This document shows, piece after piece, positions 38,300-46,753 of a DNA stretch of 64,000 nucleotides (the first letter of the stretch is position 1; every line of letters begins with the position of its first letter). A program made the position numbers and the translations under genes. This DNA comes from Streptomyces sp. TS71-3. Its GTDB lineage: Bacteria > Actinomycetota > Actinomycetes > Streptomycetales > Streptomycetaceae. The notes beneath the pieces were generated by a model. That model was not told the origin of the DNA and did not search any database. It worked only from the letters and a program-made list of their open reading frames with translations. The DNA lies in NCBI RefSeq assembly GCF_018327685.1, contig NZ_BNEL01000001.1, forward strand, positions 310,001 through 374,000, given 5' to 3'.

Positions 38300-39769
38300 T
38301 TACTCCTCCGGCTGCGGCGGAATCTGGAGCATCGGATAGCTGCCCGTGCTGGTCGGGGCGTGTTCCGGTAGCCAGAGGATGGCTACCGCACCCTCGGCGG
38401 GGGCGTCGTCGGGTACCCCCGGCGGGCGGACGTTCCGGAACGTCAACCGGGCCCCGAGCACCCGGGCCTGCCCCGCCGCGATGGTCAGACCGAGGCCGTG
38501 CCCGTGGCCGGCCCGGTCCGCGCTGCCGGTGCGGAAGCGGCTCGGGCCCCGCGCGACCAGCTCCGGAGGGAAGCCGGGGCCGTGGTCGCGGACCCGGATC
38601 ACCCGGCCCTCCACGGTCACCTCGACCGGCGGCCTGCCGTGGCGCCCGGCGTTGGCCAGCAGGTTCCCCACGATCCGTTCGAGACGCCGCGGGTCGGTCG
38701 TGACCTCCGACTCGTGGGCGACGTGCACCCTCACGTCCTGCTTGAGCAGGGCCACCCGGCGGGCGACGAACTCGCCCAGCAGGATGTCCTGCAGTTCGGC
38801 CCGCTCCGCCGCGCTGTCCAGGCGTGCCACCTCCAGCACGTCCTCGACGAGCGTGCGCAGGGCCTGCGCACGGTCCTTGACCAGCTCGCTCGGCCGGCCC
38901 GGCGGCAGCAGTTCCGCCGCGGTGACCAGCCCGGTCACCGGGGTGCGCAGCTCGTGCGCGATGTCCGCGGTCACCCGGCGCTCGGCCTCCAGGCGCTGCC
39001 GCAGCGCGTCCGCCATGGCGTCCACGGCCCGCGCGAGGTCGTCCGTCTCGTCGTGCAGCACCCCGCCGATGGCCTCGTTCACCCGGACGTCCACCTGCCC
39101 CCGCGCGACCTCGCCCGCCGCCACGGCCGCCTTCCGAAGCCGCCGCGAGAGCTGGCCGCCGATCAGCACGCCCAGCGCGCAGCCGCCCAGTACCACCGAG
39201 ATCGAGCCGATGATCAGGGCCTTGTCGAGGTCGTCAAGCACCCGCCGGCTGCCCTCGGTGAACCGGGTGTGCAGCGACAGCACGTGCCCGTCCTTCAGCG
39301 GCACCGCCGCCCACACGTCGGGCCCGCTGGAGGTGCCGTCCGAGACGTACGTGGCCCGCCGGCCCTGCGCCGCCTTCTCCATGAGGGCGTGCGGCAGCTT
39401 GGGGTCGTCGACCGTCGTGCCGAACTGCCGGCGTCCCGTCGACTCGTAGATCCGCTGGGCGAACTGGATCCGCTCGTCCTGCACGTCGCGCGAGCTGTCC
39501 AGCACGGAGACCAGCACGGCGTTGTGCACCACCAGGCTGAGCGCGAGCGCGATCAGCGCGCCGACCGCGGCGATCGCCGCGCTGAGCTTCCACCGCACGC
39601 CGGTACGCAGCCGGAGTCGGCCGAGCAGCCGGCCGAGCAGCCTGGCGCGCAGCCGGGGCCGGGGCCGGGGCTCTGGACGGGGGCCGGACGCCGTCGCGGA
39701 GCCCGCGTCCTGGCGAGCGTCCCGCTCCGTGTTCCCGGGCGCCACGGCCGGTGAGGTGCGATCCCGCAT
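38300..39769 (-). CDS. cseC: Sensor histidine kinase CseC (cell-envelope stress)
   Basis: 489 residues. After a Pro/Arg-rich N-tail come helix 1 (WKLSAAIAAVGALIALALSLVVH, about 60-82), an extracytoplasmic domain, helix 2 (LIIGSISVVLGGCALGVLIGG), HAMP, and the HisKA box RRVTADIAHELRTPVTG with phospho-His272. The ATPase domain has NLLANAGRHG, VRDHGPGFP, GHGLGLTIAAGQARVLGA. The C-terminal TSTGSYPMLQIP is characteristic of CseC as I recall it. Senses envelope damage and activates CseB, which turns on sigE. It starts 7 bases after the cseB stop. The true start may be downstream near RTGVRWKL. Confidence 0.95.
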   Translation of the reverse strand: MRDRTSPAVAPGNTERDARQDAGSATASGPRPEPRPRPRLRARLLGRLLGRLRLRTGVRWKLSAAIAAVGALIALALSLVVHNAVLVSVLDSSRDVQDERIQFAQRIYESTGRRQFGTTVDDPKLPHALMEKAAQGRRATYVSDGTSSGPDVWAAVPLKDGHVLSLHTRFTEGSRRVLDDLDKALIIGSISVVLGGCALGVLIGGQLSRRLRKAAVAAGEVARGQVDVRVNEAIGGVLHDETDDLARAVDAMADALRQRLEAERRVTADIAHELRTPVTGLVTAAELLPPGRPSELVKDRAQALRTLVEDVLEVARLDSAAERAELQDILLGEFVARRVALLKQDVRVHVAHESEVTTDPRRLERIVGNLLANAGRHGRPPVEVTVEGRVIRVRDHGPGFPPELVARGPSRFRTGSADRAGHGHGLGLTIAAGQARVLGARLTFRNVRPPGVPDDAPAEGAVAILWLPEHAPTSTGSYPMLQIPPQPEE

Positions 39770-39776
39770 GTCCGGG

Positions 39777-40520
39777 TCAGGCCTTCAACTTGTAGCCGAA
39801 ACCGCGGACCGTCTCTATCCGGTCCTGGCCGATCTTCGTGCGCAGCCGCTGCACGTGGACGTCGACGACGCGGGTGTCGCCGCCCCAGCCGTAGTCCCAG
39901 ACGCGCTGGAGCAACCGGTCGCGGGAGAGCACCGTGCCCGGAGCGGTGGAGAACTCCAGCAGCAGCCGCATCTCGGTCGGCGTCAGCGCCACCTGCTCAC
40001 CGGCGCGGCGCACCTCCATGCCCTCGGTGTCGACCGACAGGTCGCCGAAGCGCAGCACGCCCGCCGGCCCCTCGTCGCCGTACCCCGGCGCGGCCCCGGC
40101 CTGCCCCTGCCGCGCACCGGCGGCCGTTCCGCTCGCGTGCCCGAAGCGGCGCAGCACCGCACGGATCCGGGCGACCAGCACGGCACCGTCGAACGGCTTG
40201 GTCACGTAGTCGTCCGCGCCCGCCTCCAGGCCCAGTACGACGTCGATGGAGTCGGCGCGCGCCGAGAGCATGATCACCGGGACGGTGGACTCGTCGCGGA
40301 TCCGGCGGCACAGGCTCACCCCGTCCAGGCCCGGCAGCATCACGTCGAGCAGCGCGATGTCCGGCTGGTCGGCGCGGAACGCGTCAAGACCCGACAGGCC
40401 GTCCGGCACGGCGGTGACCGCGAAGCCGTCCCGCTCCAGGGCGAGCTGGGTGGCCTCGCGGATGACGTCGTCGTCCTCGACGAACAGGACATGGGTGGGC
40501 TCTGCCGTTCGCTGGGTCAT
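39777..40520 (-). CDS. cseB: OmpR-family response regulator CseB
   Basis: 247 residues. Receiver domain (VLFVEDDDVIREATQLALERDGF; phospho-acceptor Asp59 in DIALLDVMLPG; VIMLSAR; DYVTKPFD), an Ala/Gly-rich linker, and the winged helix (LSVDTEGMEVRRAGEQVALTPTEMRLLLEFSTAPGTVLSRDRLLQRVWDYGWGGDTRVVDVHVQRLRTKIGQD). ATG 40520. In S. coelicolor CseB activates the sigE promoter when CseC detects lysozyme or cell-wall antibiotics. Order sigE-cseA-cseB-cseC is conserved here. Confidence 0.96.
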   Translation of the reverse strand: MTQRTAEPTHVLFVEDDDVIREATQLALERDGFAVTAVPDGLSGLDAFRADQPDIALLDVMLPGLDGVSLCRRIRDESTVPVIMLSARADSIDVVLGLEAGADDYVTKPFDGAVLVARIRAVLRRFGHASGTAAGARQGQAGAAPGYGDEGPAGVLRFGDLSVDTEGMEVRRAGEQVALTPTEMRLLLEFSTAPGTVLSRDRLLQRVWDYGWGGDTRVVDVHVQRLRTKIGQDRIETVRGFGYKLKA

Positions 40521-40691
40521 CCGAATCCGCCGCTCCCTCCGGACCGCCCGCCGCCGGTCGCCCGCCGCCGTGCCGTCCACCGTTGCCGTGTGCCGGGCTC
40601 TTGCCGCCCTGCCCCGCCCTGCCCCGGCGTGCCGCACACCACACATCGCACGCCGCATGCCGCACGTCGCTCGCCGCTTGCCGCGTGGCGT

Positions 40692-41333
40692 TCAGTTGTC
40701 GGCGGGCGCGGTCTTGTCGCCGCCCACCGCGTTGCTGTACTCGTTGTGCGTGCGGTCCTGCTCCGTGAAGCGGCCGGCCGACGCGGACCAGCGGTAGGTG
40801 ATCACGTCCTCGCTGGAGGGGTACGTGACCGAGTCGCTCTGCTCGTAGACCTTCTGCGTGACCACGAGGTCACCGCGGTCGATCGTCGCGTAGACGGGCT
40901 GCTCCTCGTCCTGGAAGACGTTCTCCCAGCGACCCTTGTCCTCCCGGAACACGTACGACCCTACGCCGACCGAGTTGCAGGTCATCACGTTGATCAGGAC
41001 GTCGGAGGACGAGGGGCCGGTGAGCTTGCCGTAGGAGACGTCGACGGGGTAGCCGTTGGTCCGGCAGGGCCTCAGCCCCTTCTTGACCGTCGGGCTCACC
41101 TTCGTGTCGGCCAGCACCAGCTTCACCGGGTCGATCCGGTCCTTGGCGGGCACGGGTGCCGCGGTCGGCGTGGGGGAGGGCGCGGCGGCGTGCCCGACCT
41201 CGTCGGTGCGCGCCGGGCCCTCGTCGCGCGTGCCGGTGCCGCCGGTGGAACAGCCGGCGATCAGCGCCAGGGACGCGGCCGAGGCCACCGCCACGGCGGC
41301 CCGGACGGGGCCCGGCCCGCACCGGCGGCTCAT
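40692..41333 (-). CDS. cseA: Lipoprotein CseA, negative modulator of the SigE system
   Basis: 213 residues. Signal peptide MSRRCGPGPVRAAVAVASAASLALIAGC with lipobox LIAGC (Cys28). The mature part starts with a Thr/Pro-rich spacer and continues DRIDPVKLVLADTKVSPTVKKGLRPCRTNGYPVDVSYG; one further Cys pair may form a disulfide. In S. coelicolor loss of CseA raises sigE expression, so it acts outside the membrane on the CseC pathway. Position between sigE and cseB supports the name. ATG 41333 is chosen from the signal peptide. Confidence 0.92.
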   Translation of the reverse strand: MSRRCGPGPVRAAVAVASAASLALIAGCSTGGTGTRDEGPARTDEVGHAAAPSPTPTAAPVPAKDRIDPVKLVLADTKVSPTVKKGLRPCRTNGYPVDVSYGKLTGPSSSDVLINVMTCNSVGVGSYVFREDKGRWENVFQDEEQPVYATIDRGDLVVTQKVYEQSDSVTYPSSEDVITYRWSASAGRFTEQDRTHNEYSNAVGGDKTAPADN

Positions 41334-41509
41334 GCGGCTGATGCGGCTTCGACGGAACGGCAACGGGCGGGGGCCGCGGCGGCCCGCGCCGGCGTGACCA
41401 TGGCCGGGGTCGCCCACGCCGGTGTGGCCCACCCCGGCGCCTTCCGCATCGGCGTCTCCCGCGTCGGCGTCGTTCGCGCCGGCCCCGTCCGCGCCGGGGC
41501 GCCGTGTGC

Positions 41510-42052
41510 TCAGGCCGCGCAACGCTCCCTCTCCTCGTCTTCCTCGACCGCGCGCGTCTCGCGGGCGCGGCTCTCCAACTCCTCGCGGAGCCGGGCCAGC
41601 GCGCGGTGAAGCGTGCTCTTGACCGTACCGACGGTCATGCCGAGAGCGGCGGCCGTCTCCTCCGTGGACATCTGCTCCCAGTGTCGCAGCACCACGACAC
41701 TGCGCTGCTTGGGTGCCAGCACCTGCATGGCGTCCATCAGCAGCGCGCGGTTCGCGTACTGCTCGGTGGAGTCCTCGACGGCCGCTTCGGGGAGCTGCTC
41801 GGTGGGGACCTCCTCCAGCTTCCTCGCCCGCCACCACTCCGTACGCGTGTTGATCATGACACGGCGCAGGTAGGCGTCGGCGAGCCGCTTGTCGGCGATG
41901 CCGTCCCAGCGGCCGTAGGTCCTGGCCAGCGCGGTCTGCAGGAGGTCCTGCGCCTCGACCGGGTCGGGGACCAGGCGGCGGGCGCTGCGCAGCAGGGCGT
42001 CGTGCCGGGTGCGTACGTAATCCTCGAACTCAAGCACCTCGCCGTGCACCAT
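41510..42052 (-). CDS. sigE: ECF sigma factor SigE
   Basis: 180 residues. Region 2: FEDYVRTRHDALLRSARRLVPDPVEAQDLLQTALARTYGRW, with ADAYLRRVMINTRTEWWRARK. Region 4: VLAPKQRSVVVLRHWEQMSTEETAAALGMTVGTVKSTLHRALARLREEL. Closely resembles S. coelicolor SigE, which directs cell-envelope genes. ATG 42052 with GGAGG about 10 bases upstream; longer in-frame forms are unlikely. No anti-sigma gene is adjacent; control is through CseB-CseC at transcription. First gene of the minus-strand operon. Confidence 0.96.
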   Translation of the reverse strand: MVHGEVLEFEDYVRTRHDALLRSARRLVPDPVEAQDLLQTALARTYGRWDGIADKRLADAYLRRVMINTRTEWWRARKLEEVPTEQLPEAAVEDSTEQYANRALLMDAMQVLAPKQRSVVVLRHWEQMSTEETAAALGMTVGTVKSTLHRALARLREELESRARETRAVEEDEERERCAA

Positions 42053-42472
42053 TTCCAACCGCCTCCGCTCAGACCGTTGCCTGCCGTCCGCGGGTGCCCG
42101 CCGGTGCCGTCCGGTGAGGTCCGGTCCGTCCGTTCGCCGCCCGCGGCACGTTGCCGATCCGCGCACCCCGCCCCGTCGCGGGATCGTGCGCGGCTCGCTC
42201 TCCGCTGGTGAACCGCCGCGTGCACCACCCCCGTGGCCGGTGTGCCGGCCGGGTGCGGTGGTGTGTCACGGCGTCGGAACTGACGCTACGGGCGCCTTGT
42301 CACGGGGCTGTGCGAGCCAGCCTGCGGCGGGCGCACGGCTGTCCGTCGGTTGTGTAACAGATGTAGGAAGGAGGTAAGGGAGGGGCGCAGGCGGCCGGTT
42401 CGGCGCGCGGTGGACCGGCGTGGGCACCGGCGTGCGCGGGGAGGGACGGCCCTCGGGAACTGCCAACCGTCC
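42053..42472. promoter_or_regulatory. sigE upstream region (420 bp, no gene)
   Basis: Must contain the sigE promoter (minus strand) and the end of mutY's unit. I can see a Pu/Py run (42363-42380, TAGGAAGGAGGTAAGGG) but no convincing -35/-10 or CseB site. No gene is supported. Confidence 0.4.
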
Positions 42473-43420
42473 CTAGGTGAGCGGCAGGCGGTAGGCGCCG
42501 TGCGGGAGGGGTTCGACGAGCCCGTCGGCGACCAGCCCGTCCAGCGCGCGGGCCCGCTGCACGGGCTCGTGCCACACCCGGTCGAGCACGGCACCCGGCA
42601 CCGGTCCGGTGGCCTCGCGCAGCACGGCGAGCAGCTTGCCGCGCACCTGGCGGTCGGTACCCGCGTACGTCTGGCCGCGGCGTGCGGGGCCCTCGTGCTC
42701 GGGCTTGCCGGCGAGCCGCCAGGCGCACCGGTTGGCGATCGGGCAGCGGGAGCAGTTCTCGTTCTTTGCGGTGCAGACCAGCGCCCCCAGCTCCATGGAG
42801 GCCGCGGCCCAGCGCGCCGCGGTGCCCGGATCCTCCGGCAGCAGCGCGCGGGCCAGCTTCCGCTCGGCGGCCGTGGTGGCGTTCGGCGGGTACTGCATGC
42901 CCGTCACCGCGCGGGCCAGGACCCGGCGGACGTTGGTGTCCAGGACCGCGTGCCGCTGCCCGTACGCGAAGCTGGCCACCGCCGCGGCGGTGTACTCGCC
43001 GATGCCCGGCAGGGCGAGCAGCTGGGCGTGCTGGGTGGGCACGTCGCCCCCGTGCCGTCCCGTTATGGCGACGGCGGCCCCGTGCAGCCGCAGGGCGCGG
43101 CGCGGGTAGCCGAGCCGCCCCCAGGCACGGACCGCCTCGCCCGGCGCCTCGGCGGCGAGGTCCGCCGGCCGGGGCCAGCGGGCCATCCACTGCTCGTAGA
43201 CGGGCAGGACGCGGCTGACGGGGGTCTGCTGGAGCATGAACTCGCTGACCATGACGCCCCACGGCCCGGCTTCCGGACGGCGCCAGGGCAGGTCACGGGC
43301 GTGCTGGTCGAACCAGCCGAGGACGGGAGTGTGCAGATCCTGGGCGTGCTCCGGGGCGCGGGGGGCCGCGGGCACGGGCGCGGGCGAGGGGCGGGCGGGG
43401 TTCTGTGTGGGCGCAGTCAT
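42473..43420 (-). CDS. mutY: A/G-specific adenine DNA glycosylase
   Basis: Removes adenine mispaired with 8-oxoguanine. 315 residues. HhH-GPD fold: WGVMVSEFMLQQTPVSRVLPVYEQWM (catalytic Glu), LLALPGIGEYTAAAVASFAYGQRHAVLDTNVRRVLAR (helix-hairpin-helix and catalytic Asp), and a 4Fe-4S loop C-x6-C-x2-C-x5-C (CTAKNENCSRCPIANRC). The C-terminus is short (REATGPVPGAVLDRVWHEPVQRARALDGLVADGLVEPL) rather than a full MutT-like domain, as in many actinobacteria. Pro/Ala-rich first 25 residues. Confidence 0.95.
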   Translation of the reverse strand: MTAPTQNPARPSPAPVPAAPRAPEHAQDLHTPVLGWFDQHARDLPWRRPEAGPWGVMVSEFMLQQTPVSRVLPVYEQWMARWPRPADLAAEAPGEAVRAWGRLGYPRRALRLHGAAVAITGRHGGDVPTQHAQLLALPGIGEYTAAAVASFAYGQRHAVLDTNVRRVLARAVTGMQYPPNATTAAERKLARALLPEDPGTAARWAAASMELGALVCTAKNENCSRCPIANRCAWRLAGKPEHEGPARRGQTYAGTDRQVRGKLLAVLREATGPVPGAVLDRVWHEPVQRARALDGLVADGLVEPLPHGAYRLPLT

Positions 43421-43671
43421 GACAGAGCGATCCTCGCACGGCCTCGGGGGTGGCCGCGGCTTACGCGCCCGGGGCGTGGGTCCCTTGGGCCTCTTGGGTG
43501 CGTGTGTGTGCCTGTTGGTGTGCCCGAGTGTGGGATCAGCCGGACCGTGAGAGCAGCCGGACCATGGGGCCGGCTGGATCGTGGGTCAGAGGACATGAGG
43601 GCACCCGGGATGTGAGGGCGGCCAGGACATGGCGGCACCCGAGACGTGAGGGCGCCGGAACATGAGGGCCG

Positions 43672-44154
43672 TCAGCGCCGAGAGCGGACCGCAGCGCACC
43701 GTGCCACACCGCACCGTGCCACACCGCACCGTGCCACACCGCACCGTGCCACACCGTGCCGTACCGCACCGGGCCCGGCCTTGGAGGCAGCGGGCGGCCA
43801 CAGCCGCGTTCCGGCTGCCGGCACTCGCCACCGCGGAGCGCACCCGCGGGCCGGGGACCGGGTCCCGCACGCCACCGCGCCGCCCGTACGCCGCGCGATC
43901 GCAGCGCTGCGGAGGAGCGAGGCCAACAGATCCGTCGTGGTGTACACCAGCGCGGCGGCCACCGGCGCCAGCAGGGCCAGGGCCATGGTCCGCGCACCGG
44001 CCCGGCGCGCCCGCCACCAGCCGGCCGCCGGCAGCGCGCAGAACAGCAGCATTCCGGCCTCGGTCCAGAACTCGGCGAGGATTTTCAGCCAGTTGGGAGT
44101 GTCCTGCGCGAAGTCCGTGATGCCGACGTAGAGATCGGCGTCGATTCCATCCAT
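43672..44154 (-). pseudogene. Truncated PAP2-like membrane phosphatase remnant
   Basis: ATG 44154 begins a plausible PAP2-superfamily N-terminus (MDGIDADLYVGITDFAQDTPNWLKILAEFWTEAGMLLFCALPAAGWWRARRAG) followed by a second helix (MALALLAPVAAALVYTTTDLLASLL). After about residue 85 the protein turns into Arg/Cys-rich sequence and runs through the 43696-43755 tandem repeats (ARCGV units). The three phosphatase motifs (KxxxxxxRP, PSGH, SRxxxxxHxxxD) are absent. I read it as a gene whose 3' half was lost or frameshifted and replaced by repeats. PAP2 assignment of the N-terminus is from general resemblance only. Confidence 0.5.
43696..43755. repeat. Four perfect 15-bp tandem repeats
   Basis: GCACCGTGCCACACC repeated at 43696, 43711, 43726 and 43741, with a degenerate fifth copy after 43756. 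They fall in the 3' end of the PAP2-like remnant. Perfect identity suggests recent expansion. Confidence 0.95.
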
Positions 44155-44275
44155 GGCCCGAACGGTAAGAATCGGGCACATCCTGGCACATCCGACCAGC
44201 GGCAGGTGGCGTCCAGCCGCCGCGTGAGCGGATCGTAGGCGAATCCGGAACCCCACCGCCGAGCACTCCGGAATC

Positions 44276-44443
44276 GTGGACCGGATCGCCCAGCGGCGGG
44301 CCGGGGTCGGGGACCCGGCGGAGCTGGTGGCCGCGGTGCGCGATGCGGTGCTGCTGGTGCCGCTGGACTTGTGCGCGTCCGCCGCGTCCTCGGATCGGGA
44401 AGCCGTGCACCGACACGTCGTTGAGCGACGGTACGGAACCTGA
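44276..44443 (+). pseudogene. Short ORF resembling an SseB-like N-terminus, probable remnant
   Basis: The frame is open from 44228 and codes ...PTAEHSGIVDRIAQRRAGVGDPAELVAAVRDAVLLVPLD before turning to unrelated residues and stopping at 44443. The helix-plus-VLLVPLD pattern is like the start of SseB-type proteins of Streptomyces, but the rest of such a protein is missing. GTG 44276 is only a nominal start. It lies beside the PAP2 remnant, so this interval may be generally decayed. Confidence 0.3.
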
Positions 44444-44584
44444 CGAAGGGCAGTGGCGGGACACGGCAGTTCGCCCCGCCGGCGACCTTCGCACGGGTTC
44501 TCGCCGAGATGATGATCGGCAAAATTCGTCGTGGTACGGCGGGTGGCTCAAGACGACGCGCCGATCTCTCGTACAGTTTGCGCC

Positions 44585-45427
44585 GTGGGATCTCTGCGCA
44601 ATCCGATCGGGCCGCTTCCCTCCTCCATCTACTGGCGACGGAGGGCCCTTCTGCTGGCCCTTTTCGCCGTGGTGGTGCTGCTCGCCGTCTGGTTCGCGAC
44701 GTCCGGGGGCGGGGGCGGCGGGAAGGGCTCCGGCGGGTCCGAGGGCAAGAACCCCGCCCCGTCCATCACTCCGGGCCCGTCCGGCTCGGGGCCGGCGATC
44801 AGCGAACACCCCGGTGGGCGCGACGAGTCCGACGGCGGCGGCGCGTCGAGCGGTGGCGCCGGGGACACGGCCGGTACGGGCGGCTCCGGTTCGGGTTCGA
44901 CATCCGGTTCCGGTTCCGGTTCCGGTGGCTCCGCGGGTGGTGCGGCCGCAGGCGGTGCCGCGGCGGGCGGCGGTTCCCAGACGGGCGGTGGTGCGGGGGG
45001 CGAGGTGCCGGCCGGTTCGAGCCTGCCCACGTGCTCGCACAGCGCGGTGCGGCTCACGCTGCGCAGCGTCGACAACTCCTATGCACCGGGGCACAGTCCG
45101 CGCTTCCAGCTCACCGCCGCGAACACCTCGGGCGGTGACTGCAAGATCGATCTGGGCTCCAAGGGCACCGTTCTGACGATCACTCAGTCCAGCTCGGACA
45201 AGCAGATCTGGGCGTCCGACGACTGCCCCAAGGACGGCGGAAGCTTCTTCCTCCGGGTGCCCGCGGGCGCCGGCGCCACCCACACCGTCACCTGGAACCG
45301 CACCCCCAGCGCCCCGCACTGCGCCACGCCCTCCACGGCGTCCGCGGCACCCGGCACCTACCTGGTCGAGGCCAGCGCCCCCGGCTACCCGAAGGTCCGC
45401 ACGTCCTTCGTGCTCAGCCAGGACTGA
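44585..45427 (+). CDS. Membrane-anchored extracytoplasmic protein with Gly/Ser-rich linker
   Basis: 280 residues. N-terminal anchor (WRRRALLLALFAVVVLLAVWFATS, about 16-39), then a Gly/Ser-rich linker to about 140, then a beta-rich C-terminal domain (SLPTCSHSAVRLTLRSVDNSYAPGHSPRFQLTAANTSGGDCKIDLGSKGTVLTIT...) with cysteines likely in disulfides. GTG 44585 (MGSLRNPIGPLPSSIYW) preferred; a longer in-frame start exists. I recall similar uncharacterised proteins upstream of disA in Streptomyces. Possibly a surface-binding protein. Confidence 0.8.
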   Translation: MGSLRNPIGPLPSSIYWRRRALLLALFAVVVLLAVWFATSGGGGGGKGSGGSEGKNPAPSITPGPSGSGPAISEHPGGRDESDGGGASSGGAGDTAGTGGSGSGSTSGSGSGSGGSAGGAAAGGAAAGGGSQTGGGAGGEVPAGSSLPTCSHSAVRLTLRSVDNSYAPGHSPRFQLTAANTSGGDCKIDLGSKGTVLTITQSSSDKQIWASDDCPKDGGSFFLRVPAGAGATHTVTWNRTPSAPHCATPSTASAAPGTYLVEASAPGYPKVRTSFVLSQD

Positions 45428-45548
45428 CCGCGCGGGCCGGCCAGCCACCGGCCGTGAACCGGGCGCGGACCGGCCAGGCCCCTGGCCCACACCCGGGCAG
45501 CGGACCCACCCGCTGCCCGGACAGACGCACCCGGAGCCTCCGCGCCCC

Positions 45549-46295
45549 TCACCGCCCCATCAGCACGAACACCCCCCACCCCACGTGCTCCCGCTCGTAC
45601 CGCGCATAGCGGACGGGTGAGGTGGTGAGCTCGGCCCGCACCTCGGCGGCGAGCGGGTCATCGGGGTTCTCGTCGAGCCAGCGGCGCAGGTTGAGCCACT
45701 GCGCTGCGCGGTACCGGTCCCAGGAGCCCCGGTCGGCCAGCACCATCTCCACCACGTCGTACCCCAGGTCGCCGAACTGCTCGATCTGCGCGGGCAGGCT
45801 GAGATAGTCGTCCTTGCTGCGGGCCCAGCAGGCCTCCACGGTCTCCTGGTCCGGCGGGTCGAGGCGCCAGTACGGCTGGCCGATCAGCATCAGGCCGCCC
45901 CGGCACAGGCTGCGGCCGAGCAGCTCGACGGTGCCGGGCACGCCGTCCCCGACCCAGGTGGCGCCGAGGCACGCGGCGACATCGACAGGACGGCTCGCCA
46001 CATGGCCGCGGGCCTCGCCGTGGACGAAGCCCACCCGGTCGGCGACGCCGAGCTCGACGGCACGCGCCCGGGCCTTCTCCGTGAACACCGTGCTGATGTC
46101 CACACCGGTCCCGGTGATCCCATGGTCACGCGCCCACGTACACAGCATCTCGCCCGTACCGCTCGCGAGGTCGAGCACCCTCGCTCCGGACACCAGGCCG
46201 ATGGCACGGCCCAGCAGGGCGAGTTTGTCGGCGTCGAACGGGTTGTGGATCCGGTGGCTGCTCTCGCGGATGGTGAAGATACGTGGGAGGTCCAC
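45549..46295 (-). CDS. Class I SAM-dependent methyltransferase
   Basis: 248 residues. SAM motif I VLDLASGTGEMLCTWARDHG near 40-60, acidic motif GTGVDIST, motif VDVAACLGATWVGDG. Typical small-molecule methyltransferase fold with a C-terminal cap (RRWLDENPDDPLAAEVRAEL). GTG 46295 with AGGAG 7 bases upstream. Substrate unknown. No operon partner. Confidence 0.9.
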   Translation of the reverse strand: MDLPRIFTIRESSHRIHNPFDADKLALLGRAIGLVSGARVLDLASGTGEMLCTWARDHGITGTGVDISTVFTEKARARAVELGVADRVGFVHGEARGHVASRPVDVAACLGATWVGDGVPGTVELLGRSLCRGGLMLIGQPYWRLDPPDQETVEACWARSKDDYLSLPAQIEQFGDLGYDVVEMVLADRGSWDRYRAAQWLNLRRWLDENPDDPLAAEVRAELTTSPVRYARYEREHVGWGVFVLMGR

Positions 46296-46448
46296 TGATC
46301 GCTCCTGTCGCGGTAGGCCGGTTGCCGTGCGCTATGGGCACGGCGGTGGTCAGCGTGTGTGGCGCGGTAGCGCCATCAGACCACCAGAAGGGCCACCGGG
46401 CCGCAGCCGCGTACGAGACGGGAGGGGACGTGGGGGGATGTGCGCGCT

Positions 46449-46574
46449 GGGGGTACCTCCCAGGCCATTAAGGCACTGGGGGAGGCCGGCGCCACGACAA
46501 GGGCGAGCCTTGCAGCCTTACAGAGGGCGCCGGACCGTGGGGGCACCTCCCTGGCCCTCAAGGCACTGGGGGAG
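46449..46574. repeat. Two copies of the GGTACCTCCC...CACTGGGGGAG module (gene-free stretch 46296-46753)
   Basis: At 46449-46483 and 46539-46574: GGGGGTACCTCCC or GGGGGCACCTCCC, 14-16 bases, then AAGGCACTGGGGGAG. The CCTCCC and GGGGGAGG parts can pair. It is the same module that accompanies the larger repeats at 3.4, 7.1 and 23.5 kb, here without the GAACTGCGCGA core. The rest of the 458-bp gap holds a run rich in CAGAAGGC/AAACAG words but no gene with an RBS. Confidence 0.8.
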
Positions 46575-46753
46575 TACATCCCCCGCGGCCCCGCACCCTC
46601 AATGAAACAGCCACAATGAAACAGAAGGCGCCGACCCGCAAACAGACCCTCAACGAACCAGAAGGCACCGGGCCAAGAAAGCCGAACCCGAGCACCCTCA
46701 AGCAGAAACAGAACGTACGCCGTGCGCGCCCCGCCGGCTGAGCCAGCCGCAGG

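Noticed and set aside
46622..46741. 42-codon frame starting ATGAAACAGAAGGCG in the gap before disA
   Set aside because: No ribosome binding site and repetitive CAGAAGGC/AAACAG composition; likely not translated.
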